A stretch of DNA of 64,000 bases from Perkinsus marinus ATCC 50983 (Eukaryota; Perkinsozoa; Perkinsida; Perkinsidae), in NCBI RefSeq assembly GCF_000006405.1, contig NW_003210828.1, positions 41,861-105,860 of the forward strand, in the 5' to 3' direction. Positions 1 through 11,700 of this stretch are shown in pieces. A program made the position numbers and the translations under genes. The notes under the pieces are model-generated. The model was given only the letters and a program-made list of their open reading frames with translations, did not search any database and was not told the origin of the DNA. Position 1 is the stretch's first letter, and every line of letters starts with the position of its first letter.

Positions 1-592
1 AACCTATTGAGTTCCAGAGTATCATTCGAGAGGGTAGCGCAGCTTACAAGTTCCTCGCATGAGCTACGAACTTATGTTTCATTTCCATCTCGATATACTT
101 CAACCAAAGAGATGAGTTGCGATAGTCGATTTGTAGTGCTCTCTCGAACACTGATCGCGCCCTCCTGAACTCTTCCTGAGACTCTTCCCACTGAGCATAT
201 CTGTGGGATCCATCTATGACTCGCCTCCCATGATGGGAGTTCCATCATCCTCTTCCCCTTACTTAATCCAAGTGCCCATATGGTGTCGTTGTTTACGTAA
301 GGTGTCCTCGAACTCTTTCCGCTTGCTGACCCTAAAAGAGATCCACTAGTCGCTAGATGAACAGTAGTATTCTCGGATCTACTTATAGTCAGCAAGCTCT
401 TCCTTGCTCGCGATCTTCCGAGAGGGCCCGGGACGCTCCTGGAACAAGAAAGGTGAAGAGTAACAACCGCTGCAATAATCACACTACATCGCCCATCCGT
501 TCGACTGCCTCCCTTAGAATTTGCTCGGCTGTAATCTGTTGCGGATTGGCCGTCGCATTTTTCACAGCGAACTTATCCTGTTTCGGCGGCAT
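1..592 (-). CDS. CRNKL1/CLF1: Crooked-neck-like pre-mRNA splicing factor, 5' part
   Basis: This is the N-terminal part of the HAT-repeat scaffold of the Prp19-associated spliceosome complex (Clf1/Syf3). The ATG at 592-590 opens a peptide containing [14 protein letters not shown], the family's N-terminal signature. After introns come [28 protein letters not shown], then a HAT repeat with [19 protein letters not shown] and [19 protein letters not shown]. The exons lie in different frames with GT/AG joints, for example an intron after the GTWIK stretch. The order matches the family from residue 1 to the second HAT repeat. The gene runs off the left edge, so most HAT repeats are outside the window. 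Seen: the motifs and their order. Known: spliceosome role of the family. Exact exon ends are my reading. Confidence 0.9.
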
Positions 593-700
593 CTTGACGG
601 AGTCGGCTGTTCGAGAAGCAGGGTAACAACTACACCGCCACTACAAAGCACAACACCAAATCAAGCGGTTAGCCTCGATAGACAACATTAACTCCACGCA

Positions 701-1120
701 ATGACTCTCAATGAAACAGATGCTAGAAGAACATCATCTTCAGGGCTCCGCAGGATTGATCTACATAGGGCTGAAGTTCCGTCTGAAGCGAAAATAGTTA
801 CTTATTGCGGATCAAGTTATTCCGCAAGACATACAGGAGCTTTGGAGTTCTGCAGCGCCAGGAGCATACGATTCAACAATTGCAGTCGTGTCTTTATCGC
901 AGTCTGTAAGGCTAGCTCGTTCATCTGTGAAGGAAGAACTCACAGCAGGGAATGAGGAGGGATTCACAGATACCGACCTGCAGCTCCACAGCCACCAAAA
1001 AGGTATCAGCAAACTCGCACCCCAATGGAGTCAACTGAGACCAGTGTGTGCCAGTGGCTGAAAAGTGTGAACAATGGGATAACTCTCGGAATACTAGAAG
1101 AGGATGGGATTACACTGTAG
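701..1120 (+). CDS. Unassigned small gene divergent from CRNKL1
   Basis: I do not recognise the product. A plus-strand ATG at 701 opens a Ser/Arg-rich stretch. A second coding-looking frame around 820-1000 contains IPQDIQELWSSAAPGAYDST and a hydrophilic tail. A possible last exon ends at the TAG at 1118-1120. Linking these needs at least one short intron, with candidate GT/AG pairs between about 780 and 1070; two different joins near 1000-1060 look equally good. It starts about 110 bp from the CRNKL1 start on the opposite strand, so the two may share a divergent promoter (inference). An ORF on the other strand at 812-1012 is the alternative reading and looks less protein-like. Confidence 0.35.
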
Positions 1121-1239
1121 CGGAGTAGATAGTTCATTGATATCCTTCATCAATCCCTCTAGTTTGGTGCAGAGTACAGGACCCTTCATATTGCGCCTGA
1201 GAAGATTAGATACAAAAGCGGTATACATTCGTGTCGGCC

Positions 1240-3347
1240 CTACTTCACAACCGTTGGAGTAATCGGTCGAACTGCATCAGCGTGATCAGGAAGTAGATGA
1301 GCACGGATCTTATTCAGCCTCTCTCGGAGTGCTGGCAACGTCTTCAGGGTTGCTGGGTAGGCAGTAGGTAGGTGGAAGCTGATTCAATGCATAGTAGAAG
1401 CTTACGATCATTCCTCGTCTTAGTGGGATCATATCCCTCGGCCGTATATCGCACCTTCTTATACTTAGGCTCGAAAGCTCCAAGACCTGATGTCTGGTCA
1501 CGCCTGTGGAATGGATAAGGAATGCAAGCATTATCGAACACTGCTGCTCTTACGCGGCTTCTTCGTCTTCAAGACCATCCGCGCTCGACTCTGAATCTTC
1601 AGACTCTGATAAGGGCTCGCCTGTGTCGTCCCCCTGACCGGCATCACCATCCTCTTCTTCAAACGCCGCGTGCTCCTGATAGATACATATGGGACATGAC
1701 CAAGAGAATGCATGCTCAGCCCTCCTGGTGTACCTCCATCACTGGCTTGGAGCCTATATCTGCCTCCCCGGTACTGAACACGGGATGCTTCCAAGTAACC
1801 TAAACAGTATGCCGGAATTATCGAGGCCTGCTGCTGTCATATCAATTGATGCCTTCTTAGTGGCATTCTCCACGTAGTAGTGCCGCTGCTGATCTTCATC
1901 CCAATACTCAGTCCATCCCTCGGGCAACTTCACTCGTACATTCTCCTGAGTAGAACTCACCGATTACAAGCACTCTAGGAACAAGTTATATCCTCCATCA
2001 TCACTACTGGTTTCAGTTGTTTGATAGACCCATCGCAGTTGAGCTTGACATCGTAACGCTTATTATCACTATTCCATCCAACCACGATTCCGTATTGTCC
2101 ATTTATCCAACTGAACAGCAAAGCTGCTCCAAACGCTCTCTGCGTACAGTCCTTACGTTGCACTAGCACTCTTCAGACCAGCAACATGAACGGCGCATCC
2201 ATCAGGAAGTATCTACAATAGTCCCGTGACCACCCACAAAGAGGACTTATCCCACACTACCCCGGACTCTTTCTGTTTCTTCTTTCTCTCAGCCGCCTCC
2301 TCAGCCGTCTCAGGTGCATACATCAAATTATCCGGTTTGATAGCCATAATTGAAGCAGTCTTATCCAGTTTGATCTCGAACCTACCACTACGACTGTTCT
2401 TGCCCACCACGGTACCTGATCGTCCAGACTATTCCTCCCTCACGTCGTTAAGCTACTACCAGAAGTGCCGTTGAGCTCAGGCTTGCTCTTCAACCCTAGT
2501 ACCTCCACACGAGTACCTGTTCGATATAGTGCATCCGGAGCTGCTTCGTAGTCGCATCCATACCGATAGAGAAATTAGCTTCTGTGTCTTTGAGTTCCTC
2601 CGTTTGTTGCTGTTTACGCTTGGCACTCTCCTGGGAACAGAACGGCACTCAGGCGAGCTGGCATTGACAGGAGGCATACATTCTCGGGAGTAATCAACTC
2701 CCAGTCTTTAACCTCGCGGTTGATACAATGCTTCGCCCAGAGATAGTACTGATGAGCTTCATGTTCCTCATCTCGAATGAATAGCATCTTAGGATCCTTC
2801 GATGATCTGGCAAGGAGTAGAATTCAGATGTGCAATGGATGAGTGACGCTCCACAAGCTCGGGCGGGGGGAGCCGCCGCTCAATGGAAGGAGCAAGGGAC
2901 ACCAAATCACTACTTTATTTTGTTCTCTAATCCCTCTGGGTTCTTGCTCTTACAGACGAATTCTGCTGTCTTCACGATCCGATTTCTCAACACTGAGACA
3001 ACTCAGGATGATCACTCATGCAAGTGCTGGGGAGCCGCGTTCTAAAGTCTCGGCTGGAGGGATGAGAACATCTTGCCCTACCCTCGTCGTCGGGAGCCCT
3101 CACAGGTCTCATGTCATATCTTCCTTTTTTCCTTTCCTTTTTTCGTTTCTCAGACAGCAAATCTCTGCCCAATTGACCTGAGTCATGAACAACTATGTTC
3201 ACTGAAGACCTTCCCATATTACCACCAAGCCTCACCTCCTAAATAGTCGTAAGATACGTGATAGTCGTAATCTTCACGTTTGTTGAAATCGTATGTTGGT
3301 ATATAGCCCGCTAATCCGCTTTCACCCCCTCCGCCGGCACCATCCAT
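1240..3347 (-). CDS. SURP / SH3-like / WW domain protein, probable splicing factor
   Basis: This multi-exon minus-strand gene probably acts in pre-mRNA splicing, since SURP modules are almost confined to splicing proteins. The likely start at 3347 begins MDGAGGGG and a Tyr-rich N-terminus. A SURP module follows, split by an intron: IVKTAEFVCKSKNPEGLENK (about 2980-2900), then DPKMLFIRDEEHEAHQYYLW (about 2790-2730). Two SH3-like beta-barrel segments have the pattern G-x-V-x-G...RYxVKL...IKP (about 2510-2230 and 2130-1985). A WW-like domain contains LPEGWTEYW and HYYVENATKK (about 1925-1850). Then come an acidic Ser/Glu-rich segment (about 1680-1550) and a C-terminus with FEPKYKKVRYTAEGYDP and RPITPTVVK, ending at 1240. 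The second WW Trp is not evident. The SURP+SH3-like+WW order is not one I recognise. Confidence 0.7.
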
Positions 3348-3520
3348 GGGAGGCTGAGAATAAACAGCGCAATGCAAACTACATCGTATTCCCAGCGGAT
3401 AAGATCCCTCAATCGCCCATTGCACTGTGAACCCAACATATAACACCGACAACACGGAGTGAATGTATGCCTGAGACGTACATGTATGAGGAAAACGACA
3501 GTGGCTAGCATACGAGTTAG

Positions 3521-5725
3521 CTAGCCGGTAAACTTACGTGTAGATTCCCAATCTACATGCACTGTGACAAGGTCGTTGCCGAGCGCCTCTCCTAGAGCTT
3601 GTTCCAGTTCTGAGTGGTTACGCGTAAGGAGGAGAATCACAGTAGTGCACCACGCCGAAACCATACTCCCTACTTCTCGGTACGGAATGCCGGCGAGGCT
3701 CACCCGATACGTTCTGCGGACGCCAATCTCCATTTCTATCGGGTGTAATCTTCCTTCCAACTGGAGTCGAATTTCCCCCTCGTAGTGAGTCCCATAGAGC
3801 CCGGCTCACCGGCAACTACGGCACACACAGCGCCTCTCAAACTCGTATTAACTCAGATTGCTCTGAACTTCAAGACAACCAAGCAAAATGTTCGATGAAC
3901 AACATGGAAAGGAGTTTCGAGTTCCATGTCCAGGAAGCGAATCCCGACCCACATGATTTGCTCGCCATAGTTTCTCGGCAATTTAGATGATAGAGTTAAC
4001 GAGTATGAGGAGCCTGGTAAATAGCCCCAAGCCTCACGCCTCCAGCACCAGTCTTAATCCTCACTAGAACGCGGAAGAATTATTGAAGCCTGGATCGACT
4101 GCCAGATTCGTTGTAAGCCCTTATTAAAATAGCTATTTTGGGGCTCAACCTGGCTTCTTTCACGACTCAATGACCTTGACTGCTTTGCCAACAGGATACA
4201 CGAGCATCCATTCACCGATCCTAGTGGAACGCAATACATCATGCAGAAGACCTAAACCTCAACAGGAGAATGTGTACTCATAAGCAACTATTGTGCCGAC
4301 AAGCATTACGCTTCCGACAGGTACAGGATAAGTACAACAATCACAAGGACAACACTGACGTTAGTTTTTCACCAATGACAACACTATCCGTTGCTATGAT
4401 AGTACTGAGCATGGCCGAATAACGACTCGAAAGTCGAATTAGCTTCCCCTTAAGTTCTGATCCTTCGAACATTGCTGAGTATGTGAAACTCAGTACAACG
4501 GCTATAGCATGATAAGACCTAGCCCGATTATCCACCAGGATGCACTCATGTCCTGTTCATCCTAACAGACTTCCACAGGCTGCAGCTTCTCACTGCGACA
4601 CCTTCCTATCCCTGTGAAGTGCTTGTTTACTCAGAGAAGGCTTAATGATTCGCGCGGAGGACAATGGCTGGTGTATCAAGTTCCCAACAGCTAGTTGGGT
4701 GGAAACTCAAGCTAGGTTTCGAATATCTGCCAGCTTCTACAGCAATCCCATCGGCAACAATCGTTGTCAATTCGTGATGTGCCAAAGAATCCACGATGAA
4801 GTGAGTATTCGCCACGCAATTGAGGATTGTACGCGCAGAGACAGCGGTGCCGACTCCACCCAATACTACCATCATACTTGAGACTCTCGGCATAATGTCG
4901 AGCATGATGTAGTCTAGAGGCATAAATGAAGAGAATTGAACGGCACAGGAATTCGATGACGGTAGGAAAACTGACTCTGAATTGTGTAGGGCTTCGACAT
5001 CGTAAACAGTCTAATTCCAATCATGCTCCCACCGTTATTGAGAACCGATACTCCGTGCCATTTGAGGATTTAGACCATGCATACGCGCATAACATCTTTC
5101 ATAAAGTTCTCAAAGAATCTACCTAGCAGAAAGAGCATGTTTCAGCAAGCTCGGTCATGATGAAGAATTGCCAGCAGAATGTGGGCATAATTCGAAGCTG
5201 CGAATCGATCACATGGGCGCGCGTCTTGCGCAAGATATGAAACCGTTGAACGCACCCTGTCGTGCAACCCTCCTATTTCAGCTGCAGATCTTTCAGCATC
5301 AGGCCTCACATCTATGCTTTCAGCTCTGACGGATCTTGTCAGCTAGTTGCGAATCAGACCTTGCGGTACGTCCCTTATTTCGCGTGTATCATGCTCGATG
5401 GTGATTCATTTCGATCACCACGGTGACGACAAAGGCGTGGTGACGCCAACTGGAGGTCCTTGCTTGACCTGGGTGGCTTGACCTAAGGAACCGACAGCAA
5501 TGAGGCATACGGTTCTAGCTGCTCGAATAGCAACCGCACGGTGACCCTTGTCGAGCTTGCTCTCACCGAAATCGGCTCTTCTGCTCCTCAACACGAGCAT
5601 TGCGATCTGGAGCTCAATCAGATCTGCTCAATACAGTTCCACAGTGTGGGGAGATGTCGGGCAGTAGACAGTAGGGAACACAACCCTGAGGAACTCGAAT
5701 TGTTGTTGTGGAATGCCATAGTTCG
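3521..5725 (-). CDS. Unassigned multi-exon gene or genes
   Basis: Several coding-looking minus-strand pieces follow one another, but I recognise no family. A possible start near 5725 begins MAFHNNNSSSSG. Next are a basic stretch with KGHRAVAIRAARTVCLIAVG (about 5545-5485), a helix-rich exon with RPDAERSAAEIGGLHDRVRS (about 5310-5250), a hydrophobic exon with MVVLGGVGTAVSARTILN (about 4870-4815), an exon with SELKGKLIRLSSRYSAML (about 4460-4405), one with GEQIMWVGIRFLDMELETP (about 3975-3920), and a last exon with TRNHSELEQALGEALGND (about 3625-3570) ending at 3521. Whether this is one gene or two cannot be settled by eye. The frame changes and GT/AG candidates between pieces fit the short-intron structure of the neighbours. 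Confidence 0.4.
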
Positions 5726-5847
5726 GTCGGCAAGAGAGCCGAGAGATAAGTCGAGATAGTTTCTTACCATCTGATCTTTGATGCGAGGAATTTTCTCATT
5801 TCTGCAGTGGTTATTGAACCATTTAGTTCATTACGTAGATCCTACTG

Positions 5848-6351
5848 ATGCCTGGGATTGCGCCAAGCAGTGCCACTCGGGTCGACATGTCCCTTCGAGC
5901 TAACGGTGTGTTCGCTTGTCCAGCAAAATTGATGGTTTTAGGACTTCTTGAATTGGCTTGCGCGGTGTTAAGTTATGAGTTAGCAGCTGTATTCGTTTCG
6001 GTTCAGCCCATGTCGAGCGACGGTGGCAAGCGAGATGTTCCTGCTCAGAACAAGGATAAGGGAGATGCCAGTTCTGCTGACAATCATGGCACTGATGGTC
6101 ACGAGTGCAGCGTGTGTCATAACGAGGAACCCTTCGATAAGGTCAGTAATGATGGTATGAGGATCACTAGATTTGGTAATGCTCCTGATAATGAGAACGG
6201 TCCGAGCTGGCTCAATGAAGACGGCACTGTGGATCCCATAGAGTTCGCTTTGTCCGAGGTCGGATATCTCGATTTCGAAGACGATAACTTCCAAGATGAT
6301 TTTGCCCAGTCTTGTGCCATGTATGGTTTCAAGCCGTGGGAGATGTGGTAA
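5848..6351 (+). CDS. Small acidic CxxC protein, function unknown
   Basis: A single open frame of 167 codons ends in PWEMW. The first 55 residues are hydrophobic (ELACAVLSYELAAVFVSV) and may be untranslated or intronic. A second ATG at 6010 lies just after a good acceptor (TTCAG) and starts a hydrophilic protein MSSDGGKRDVPAQ, which I think is the likelier start. The body has one CxxC pair (HECSVCHNEEPF) and a strongly acidic C-terminal third (DFEDDNFQDDF). One CxxC alone is not enough to call a zinc finger. It lies about 290 bp upstream of the NRPS-like gene on the same strand. The intervening sequence 6352-6639 shows no coding signal. No family recognised. Confidence 0.55.
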   Translation: MPGIAPSSATRVDMSLRANGVFACPAKLMVLGLLELACAVLSYELAAVFVSVQPMSSDGGKRDVPAQNKDKGDASSADNHGTDGHECSVCHNEEPFDKVSNDGMRITRFGNAPDNENGPSWLNEDGTVDPIEFALSEVGYLDFEDDNFQDDFAQSCAMYGFKPWEMW

Positions 6352-6639
6352 CTTTTGATTATCGTCACTGATTGGTATTACAGTTAATCGATTTTAATGT
6401 TTATACCTATACTCTTGTGTTATTAGTTATATAGGGTAGGCCTGCCCAGTGAAGGTTTACCATAGCCGATTCTAGTGGAGGTGTAGTCACGAAAGCAGCA
6501 ACTAATTGTGCGAGTGTGATAGCGGTCAGGAGAGCTTGTACCGCTGCTAGCCTGATGGCAATATTTGTGCATTCTAGTTCGTTTAGCGCTCTCAGCTCAT
6601 GTGGTTTTTGCTTAAGTCTCAGTTTGGGGGTCTACCAGT

Positions 6640-8750
6640 ATGGTACAACGCGGTTGGCTAGATAGCTTCAATCACTGGTTCCATCACGTGGCAGTCACCC
6701 TAGGAGAAACTGTGGCGGCAGTTGAGATGGATGAGAATGGGAAAGCGGTGCGGAATGTATGAGCAGAATTAGTAGTAGAGAGCAGTTGATGTGGCTCATG
6801 TTGATAGCCTCAGATTGGTTACTGCGACCTGTATAAAACTGCTTACGAGTGTGGTGTAATGATACGTCACAATTTGGAATTGTGCGGCTTGTCGAAGTAT
6901 CCTTATGATAGGCAGAACTTTCCACGTGGTGTTGTGGCTCTCAACATACCAAGGGGAATCGACTGGTACACAGTGTAAGTGTGTGTAGCTGGATTAATCC
7001 AGGTGTCTAGTCTTGCTCTACGTAGATACCTAGCTTGTCTCTTAGCTGGCATCCCAACGGTCAGTCTGACTAGTGGTGGGACGGAGGCTTCAGCTACACA
7101 GGAGACCGCCAGGTCATTATTGGTTCAGAGACTGTTGATGCCTTGTTTACTGATTGGTGAAGAATGTGGTCTAGACTGCCCCAGGCTTGGAGTTGAAGAT
7201 GTGCTTGCTTCCATCAGCTGCAAGACTACTGCTGAAGATTGCCTGCGGGAATACGCTTTTGGTGACCGCGACACTGTAGCGTACCACTTTACTGGAGGTC
7301 GGTACACACCACGCTACTACAGTCATGTGGCCGTGTTTGATTCCTCCCTGAATCTCCGACGAGCTACGTCGTTCAGGTACGACTGCATCGAGTAAATGTG
7401 TCCGTATCACTTTGGGTATGGTTATGCACGAACTTGAGAAATATGCTGAAGTTATTCCCAAGACATGGAAAGGAGTTGGACGAACTGCTGTGATTCAATC
7501 GAGTGATGAGACGTGACTCTGCGAATAATTTAACTTCAAATTATTAGGTAGTGTCTACTGGGCTGCTAGCTGTTATGGTCAAGTGGACATATGCTTGGCA
7601 TTCCACGGAACTCTGGTGATGGAAAGCACGACGTGCCAATATCTCGAGCGTCCATTGTCAGATCCTCTCAGCACCTTCCATGGGTGATAGCAAACTATCT
7701 CCCATGGATAAGACCGAAGGTCCGTTCCGCCTCATAAAGCATGCTATGATATCCGGACGATATGATACCGTCATCGCCGGGCTCGTTCCTACTCTAATGG
7801 ATGCGATGCCATCTCCCGAGGAGGAGTGGTGGACAAGAGGCACTACCATACGGAAGAAGAAGCTCGTAAGTTCCTCGTGGACTCAGCAGAGGTTTCGTTG
7901 GCGAGCAACACTTTATTTTGTAGTTGGTCTTCACTTGGGGTGAGGCCTGCCCTCAGTCACTCGTTGACAAATGGAGTAGTGCAACTCTGATCGAATTGTT
8001 GGTGGCTACCGAGTGAGTCGACGAACGTTTCTCTATGGTGCCATGTCTGGATGCTTTGCAGGTATTGGTTATCTCTATTCTGTATACGATCTGTAACAGT
8101 CCGTGGATGTCGTACTCCTTCCGTGCGGTACGCAACCGTTTCCGGGTGCGATGTCAGCGCCAAACCTCTGAGTTCTACCGCGGAAGCTGGTACTATGGTC
8201 ATGAGGGGTAGAATGGTCACTCCTGGGTATGTCACTGAACCTCTTCACACTGCGCCCAGCATTGAGGAGATACCCCTGGCAGTGGATGGTATGGTGGAAA
8301 GCATTGCTACTTTCGAAACAGAGGACGTTATTCGGTTCGTGAAGGACTCAGAGAACGGCGACTCTTCACCCTATGTAGAGTGCTTGGGTCGAGAGGGGGA
8401 TCTCATTAAGGTTGGTGGAGCATTCGCCGCAATTCCAGCTCTAGAGGGTACGATATCGCAAAAGTTCGGAAGCGGGACGAAGGTGTACCTGATGGTGGCA
8501 CATGAAGTCCTTGGTGGAGAGATTCATGTCGTGGTGCAAGTAGGCTATGAGTGCCGTCTCAGTGTGCCAGAAGCGATAGCAGCTGTACGAGGTAGTTTGC
8601 CGTCTATACCAACGGAGTGTATGCACTTCCTTGTTCCTGACGCATGGATTCCCACGAACTCGGTGACCGGAAAGGTATTGAAATCAGAGTTGCTATCGAT
8701 GGTCATTGCGAAGCTGCCTCCTGTCCCATTAGCGAACGATGCCATCCCGG
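6640..8750 (+). other. Adenylation (AMP-binding) domain of the NRPS-like gene
   Basis: Readable parts in family order: N-terminal GYCDLYKTAYE; a possible P-loop equivalent YHFTGGRYTPRYYSH (about 7270-7330); DTVIAGLVPTLMDAM (about 7765-7809); GTMVMRGRMVTPGY (about 8189-8230), matching the G-x-x-x-x-x-G-Y region; A8 GREGDLIKVGG; and A10 TGKVLKSEL. The usual Thr/Ser-Gly-Thr-Thr-Gly phosphate loop is diverged. The A5 segment between 7860 and 8060 could not be followed through its introns. Confidence 0.8.
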
Positions 8751-11700
8751 AAGATGCTTCCTATCGAGAAGCCTATGAACTCGGTGGAGGGCTCTCTGTG
8801 AAGTCCGCGGCGAGGTCAAAGAAAGCTCTATATGTTGGCGTGCCACTTCATATTCTCATCATCTTTAGTATTTCCATCTTGGCAAGTATCTGTTGGAACA
8901 GCGTCCAACCAGTCCGACTCATCTTGTCGATCCTTGCAGCATTGATGGTCTATTATCCACTGTTGGATTATGGCGCTATCACAGTGCAGTCGGATACAGC
9001 CCCTGTATTCGGTTCCTCGATCGATACGAAGGATTGTTTGGAGCGTATGGCAATGCGCTGGGCTGAGGTGTGTTTATCACTCTTGCTCTGGCTCGATAAC
9101 ACTTTCCCATATGGTGCCTATTTTTTCAAAGCCTCATTGGCCGTAATAATGGGTCAAATGTGGTGGGGTTCTCAGATGTTCCTGTTGGTGATTTTACTGA
9201 AAATCTTCACGCGGACACATCTTCGCTTCTGGCCAACCATAAGCACAATCGAGGCGGGTGTGTATCTATGTCATGACTGGCGATGGCGTAACTGGCAGCC
9301 ATATCTGCTGAACCCGCTCCGGCTCTTGTGTTGGTACATGTATGGTATGTTTTCATGGCTGGATAAATATCGCTTACCGGCTACATCTAGATTAGCGCGA
9401 TTCATCATCCGAAGTAGAATCGCCCGTTATGCGGTCCCTCCAAGACGTGCAGGTCGAACGAGGACACGCGGTGGCTCCCCACGCAAGCGAGATCGCTGGT
9501 ATCGGTGTGAAGTTGCGAGATGCTGCAAAACTAAAGGGAATTCGGAATGTTGGTTTCGGGAGAGCCACGGTGAATGGAGATGGATAGAATCAGACAAATG
9601 GTGGTCATCACGGAATAAGAAGTACGATGCCCTTCACAGTTCGTCTCGGTGGAGTAAGTTTTCTATGTGTTCAGTCGTTCGAGTGTTGCAGCTATTCACA
9701 CAGACGAGTATTCGAAACGCATCACAGAGAACCATACCGTTTGGAAAGGCGGATATCAGTGAGTTGATGCTCACTCGCTTGGGGGCGATTCACATATCAT
9801 CACCAAGGTTTATTTGCGAGTCTTGTATCTGGGATCGAATGAAGTGTGTCGATGTCAACTTGGCCGGTGGGCGTTCGCGACCTCCAGCTAGGCGGCCACC
9901 CAAGAGTGCGACCAGGCCTAACACGCCCGTAGACGATGGGGCAACTGCTTCTAACGTTCGAGGGCAGATAGTGCGTATGTTGTCGAGCTTGAACGGTGGA
10001 TATTCGGATACTGTGGAGCTTGCTGATGGAGGAAGGCTCATCGAACTATCCTCCTTGAGCATCGTCATATTGTGTGGCAGAATATCTCAAAAATGGAATA
10101 TCAAAGTGAGGCGTCTTGTTAGATATGCGTCTTCATGAGATTATGGTATACTATCTCAGCTGAGCCCGCGAGAAGTGATGTCGTTGCCAACTGTTGGCGA
10201 TCTGGTCGACGAGGTTCAGAGGAGGGTTGAAGAAGTAGGGACGGTATCGAAAGCGTCTAAGGAGGCTGCACTTTCAAACTCTCGCCACGCTCCTGAGTAT
10301 CGCATTAATATGTTTGCAACCCATCTATGGAAGAGAGCTCCGTGCGACTGGCTTTTCGAGTACACTGATCCTGAACATCCAATGACGCTTGCGGACATCA
10401 AGAAGGCACTGGGGTTACTGGTGGACAGGTGATATTGAGCATTGTTTTCCTGGTGGGGAAGCAGACTCAACTACAGAGTAATTGTGTGATACTTGGATTC
10501 ATTCGTCCATCTCCAGGCACGCAGTATTTCGTTCCTACCCACTTGATCCACTAGAATTGCAAGACTACTGCAAAGAGGTATTGAGCCTCAGTTCTGCAGC
10601 AGGATTTGAGTCGGCGTGGATCCAGAAAGCAGTAGAAGCATGCTGGCCGCGAGTCGGACCTCGTAGGGGGAACGACACCTCTTGCGTACCCATCCATACC
10701 AAGTGGGTTATCTATCAACAGACAATACCATACCATCCCTATGTCACTGGAGTATCGCTAACAGGTCTTTTACGAGCGCCAAATCTGAGACGAGAGCTTC
10801 CAGATCTCTCCGAGAATTAGTTGTCCGCTTGAAGCACACTGAGGCGTTCAAGGCTCCGATAGAGTTCCATATTCTATTACCTCGAGGAGTCGATAAACAC
10901 AGGGAAGGTATGGTTCATATCGCAGCTGTCTCTACCGTTCATGTTCTGTTCGACTATCAGCTTTCCGATGGTTTTATGTTTACGTTCGATTCACGCACCT
11001 GTTCGCGGATGGGTTTTGTGTGGCACCCATGGCTAGAGAGCTGGATCTGGTCTTCAAGCGAGCTACACGAGGGGAGGTATGAGGCATCTATAATGGTGAT
11101 GATGTATTAATCGATTGACCAGGAGCCTCCACCTAGTGTATGCTGCTTCCCGACACTAGAGGCGCGTCTTTTCGGTGCCATCCAGGGAAGCGAGAGATTC
11201 ATCCGTCTCAGACAGGCAATGGAGATCCGGCGACCAAGTGGTGATAACCGAACTCGTAATATAATCACCACGCTAACTGAACACACCATATCAAAGCATC
11301 AGGCACTTTATGGCTGAGCAAGGGGACGACTCGTGGCTTAGCCGCTATCGCCAAGGAGCTTAGAGTCCCAACGGAGGTTGTCATATTAGCAGTTGTTTTG
11401 ATAAGCCTCGGACGTTCACTGGAGTGGGACTGCATACCGTTGAGCCTTATGCGGACCAACCGAGACGAGAATGCAGTAAAAGAGATCGAATACGGAAGGG
11501 GGATGAGACTCCTCCTTCATTCAGGAACAATCGCATATGTTTGGCTTCTTCGCCGAATACGCAGACCTCGGTTTGATACCTTGTGACTTCAACACCTCAC
11601 TCTTCGGCGTGATTGCCCAGTTACAGGGTCGCATCCTAGAGAACGTCAATTACACAACTGGTTCTGGACTTTACTCCACGTCACTGGGAGATCGTCCGTG

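Noticed and set aside
7678-7706. CCATGGG...CCCATGG inverted repeat inside the NRPS-like gene
   Set aside because: Arms are imperfect and the loop is several bases; it does not belong clearly to the one-base-centre hairpin group.
8051-10138. A single 695-codon ORF as a complete gene
   Set aside because: Its first third is real adenylation and membrane sequence, but it reads through at least two introns (including 9654-9691) in non-protein-like sequence. It is part of the larger spliced gene.
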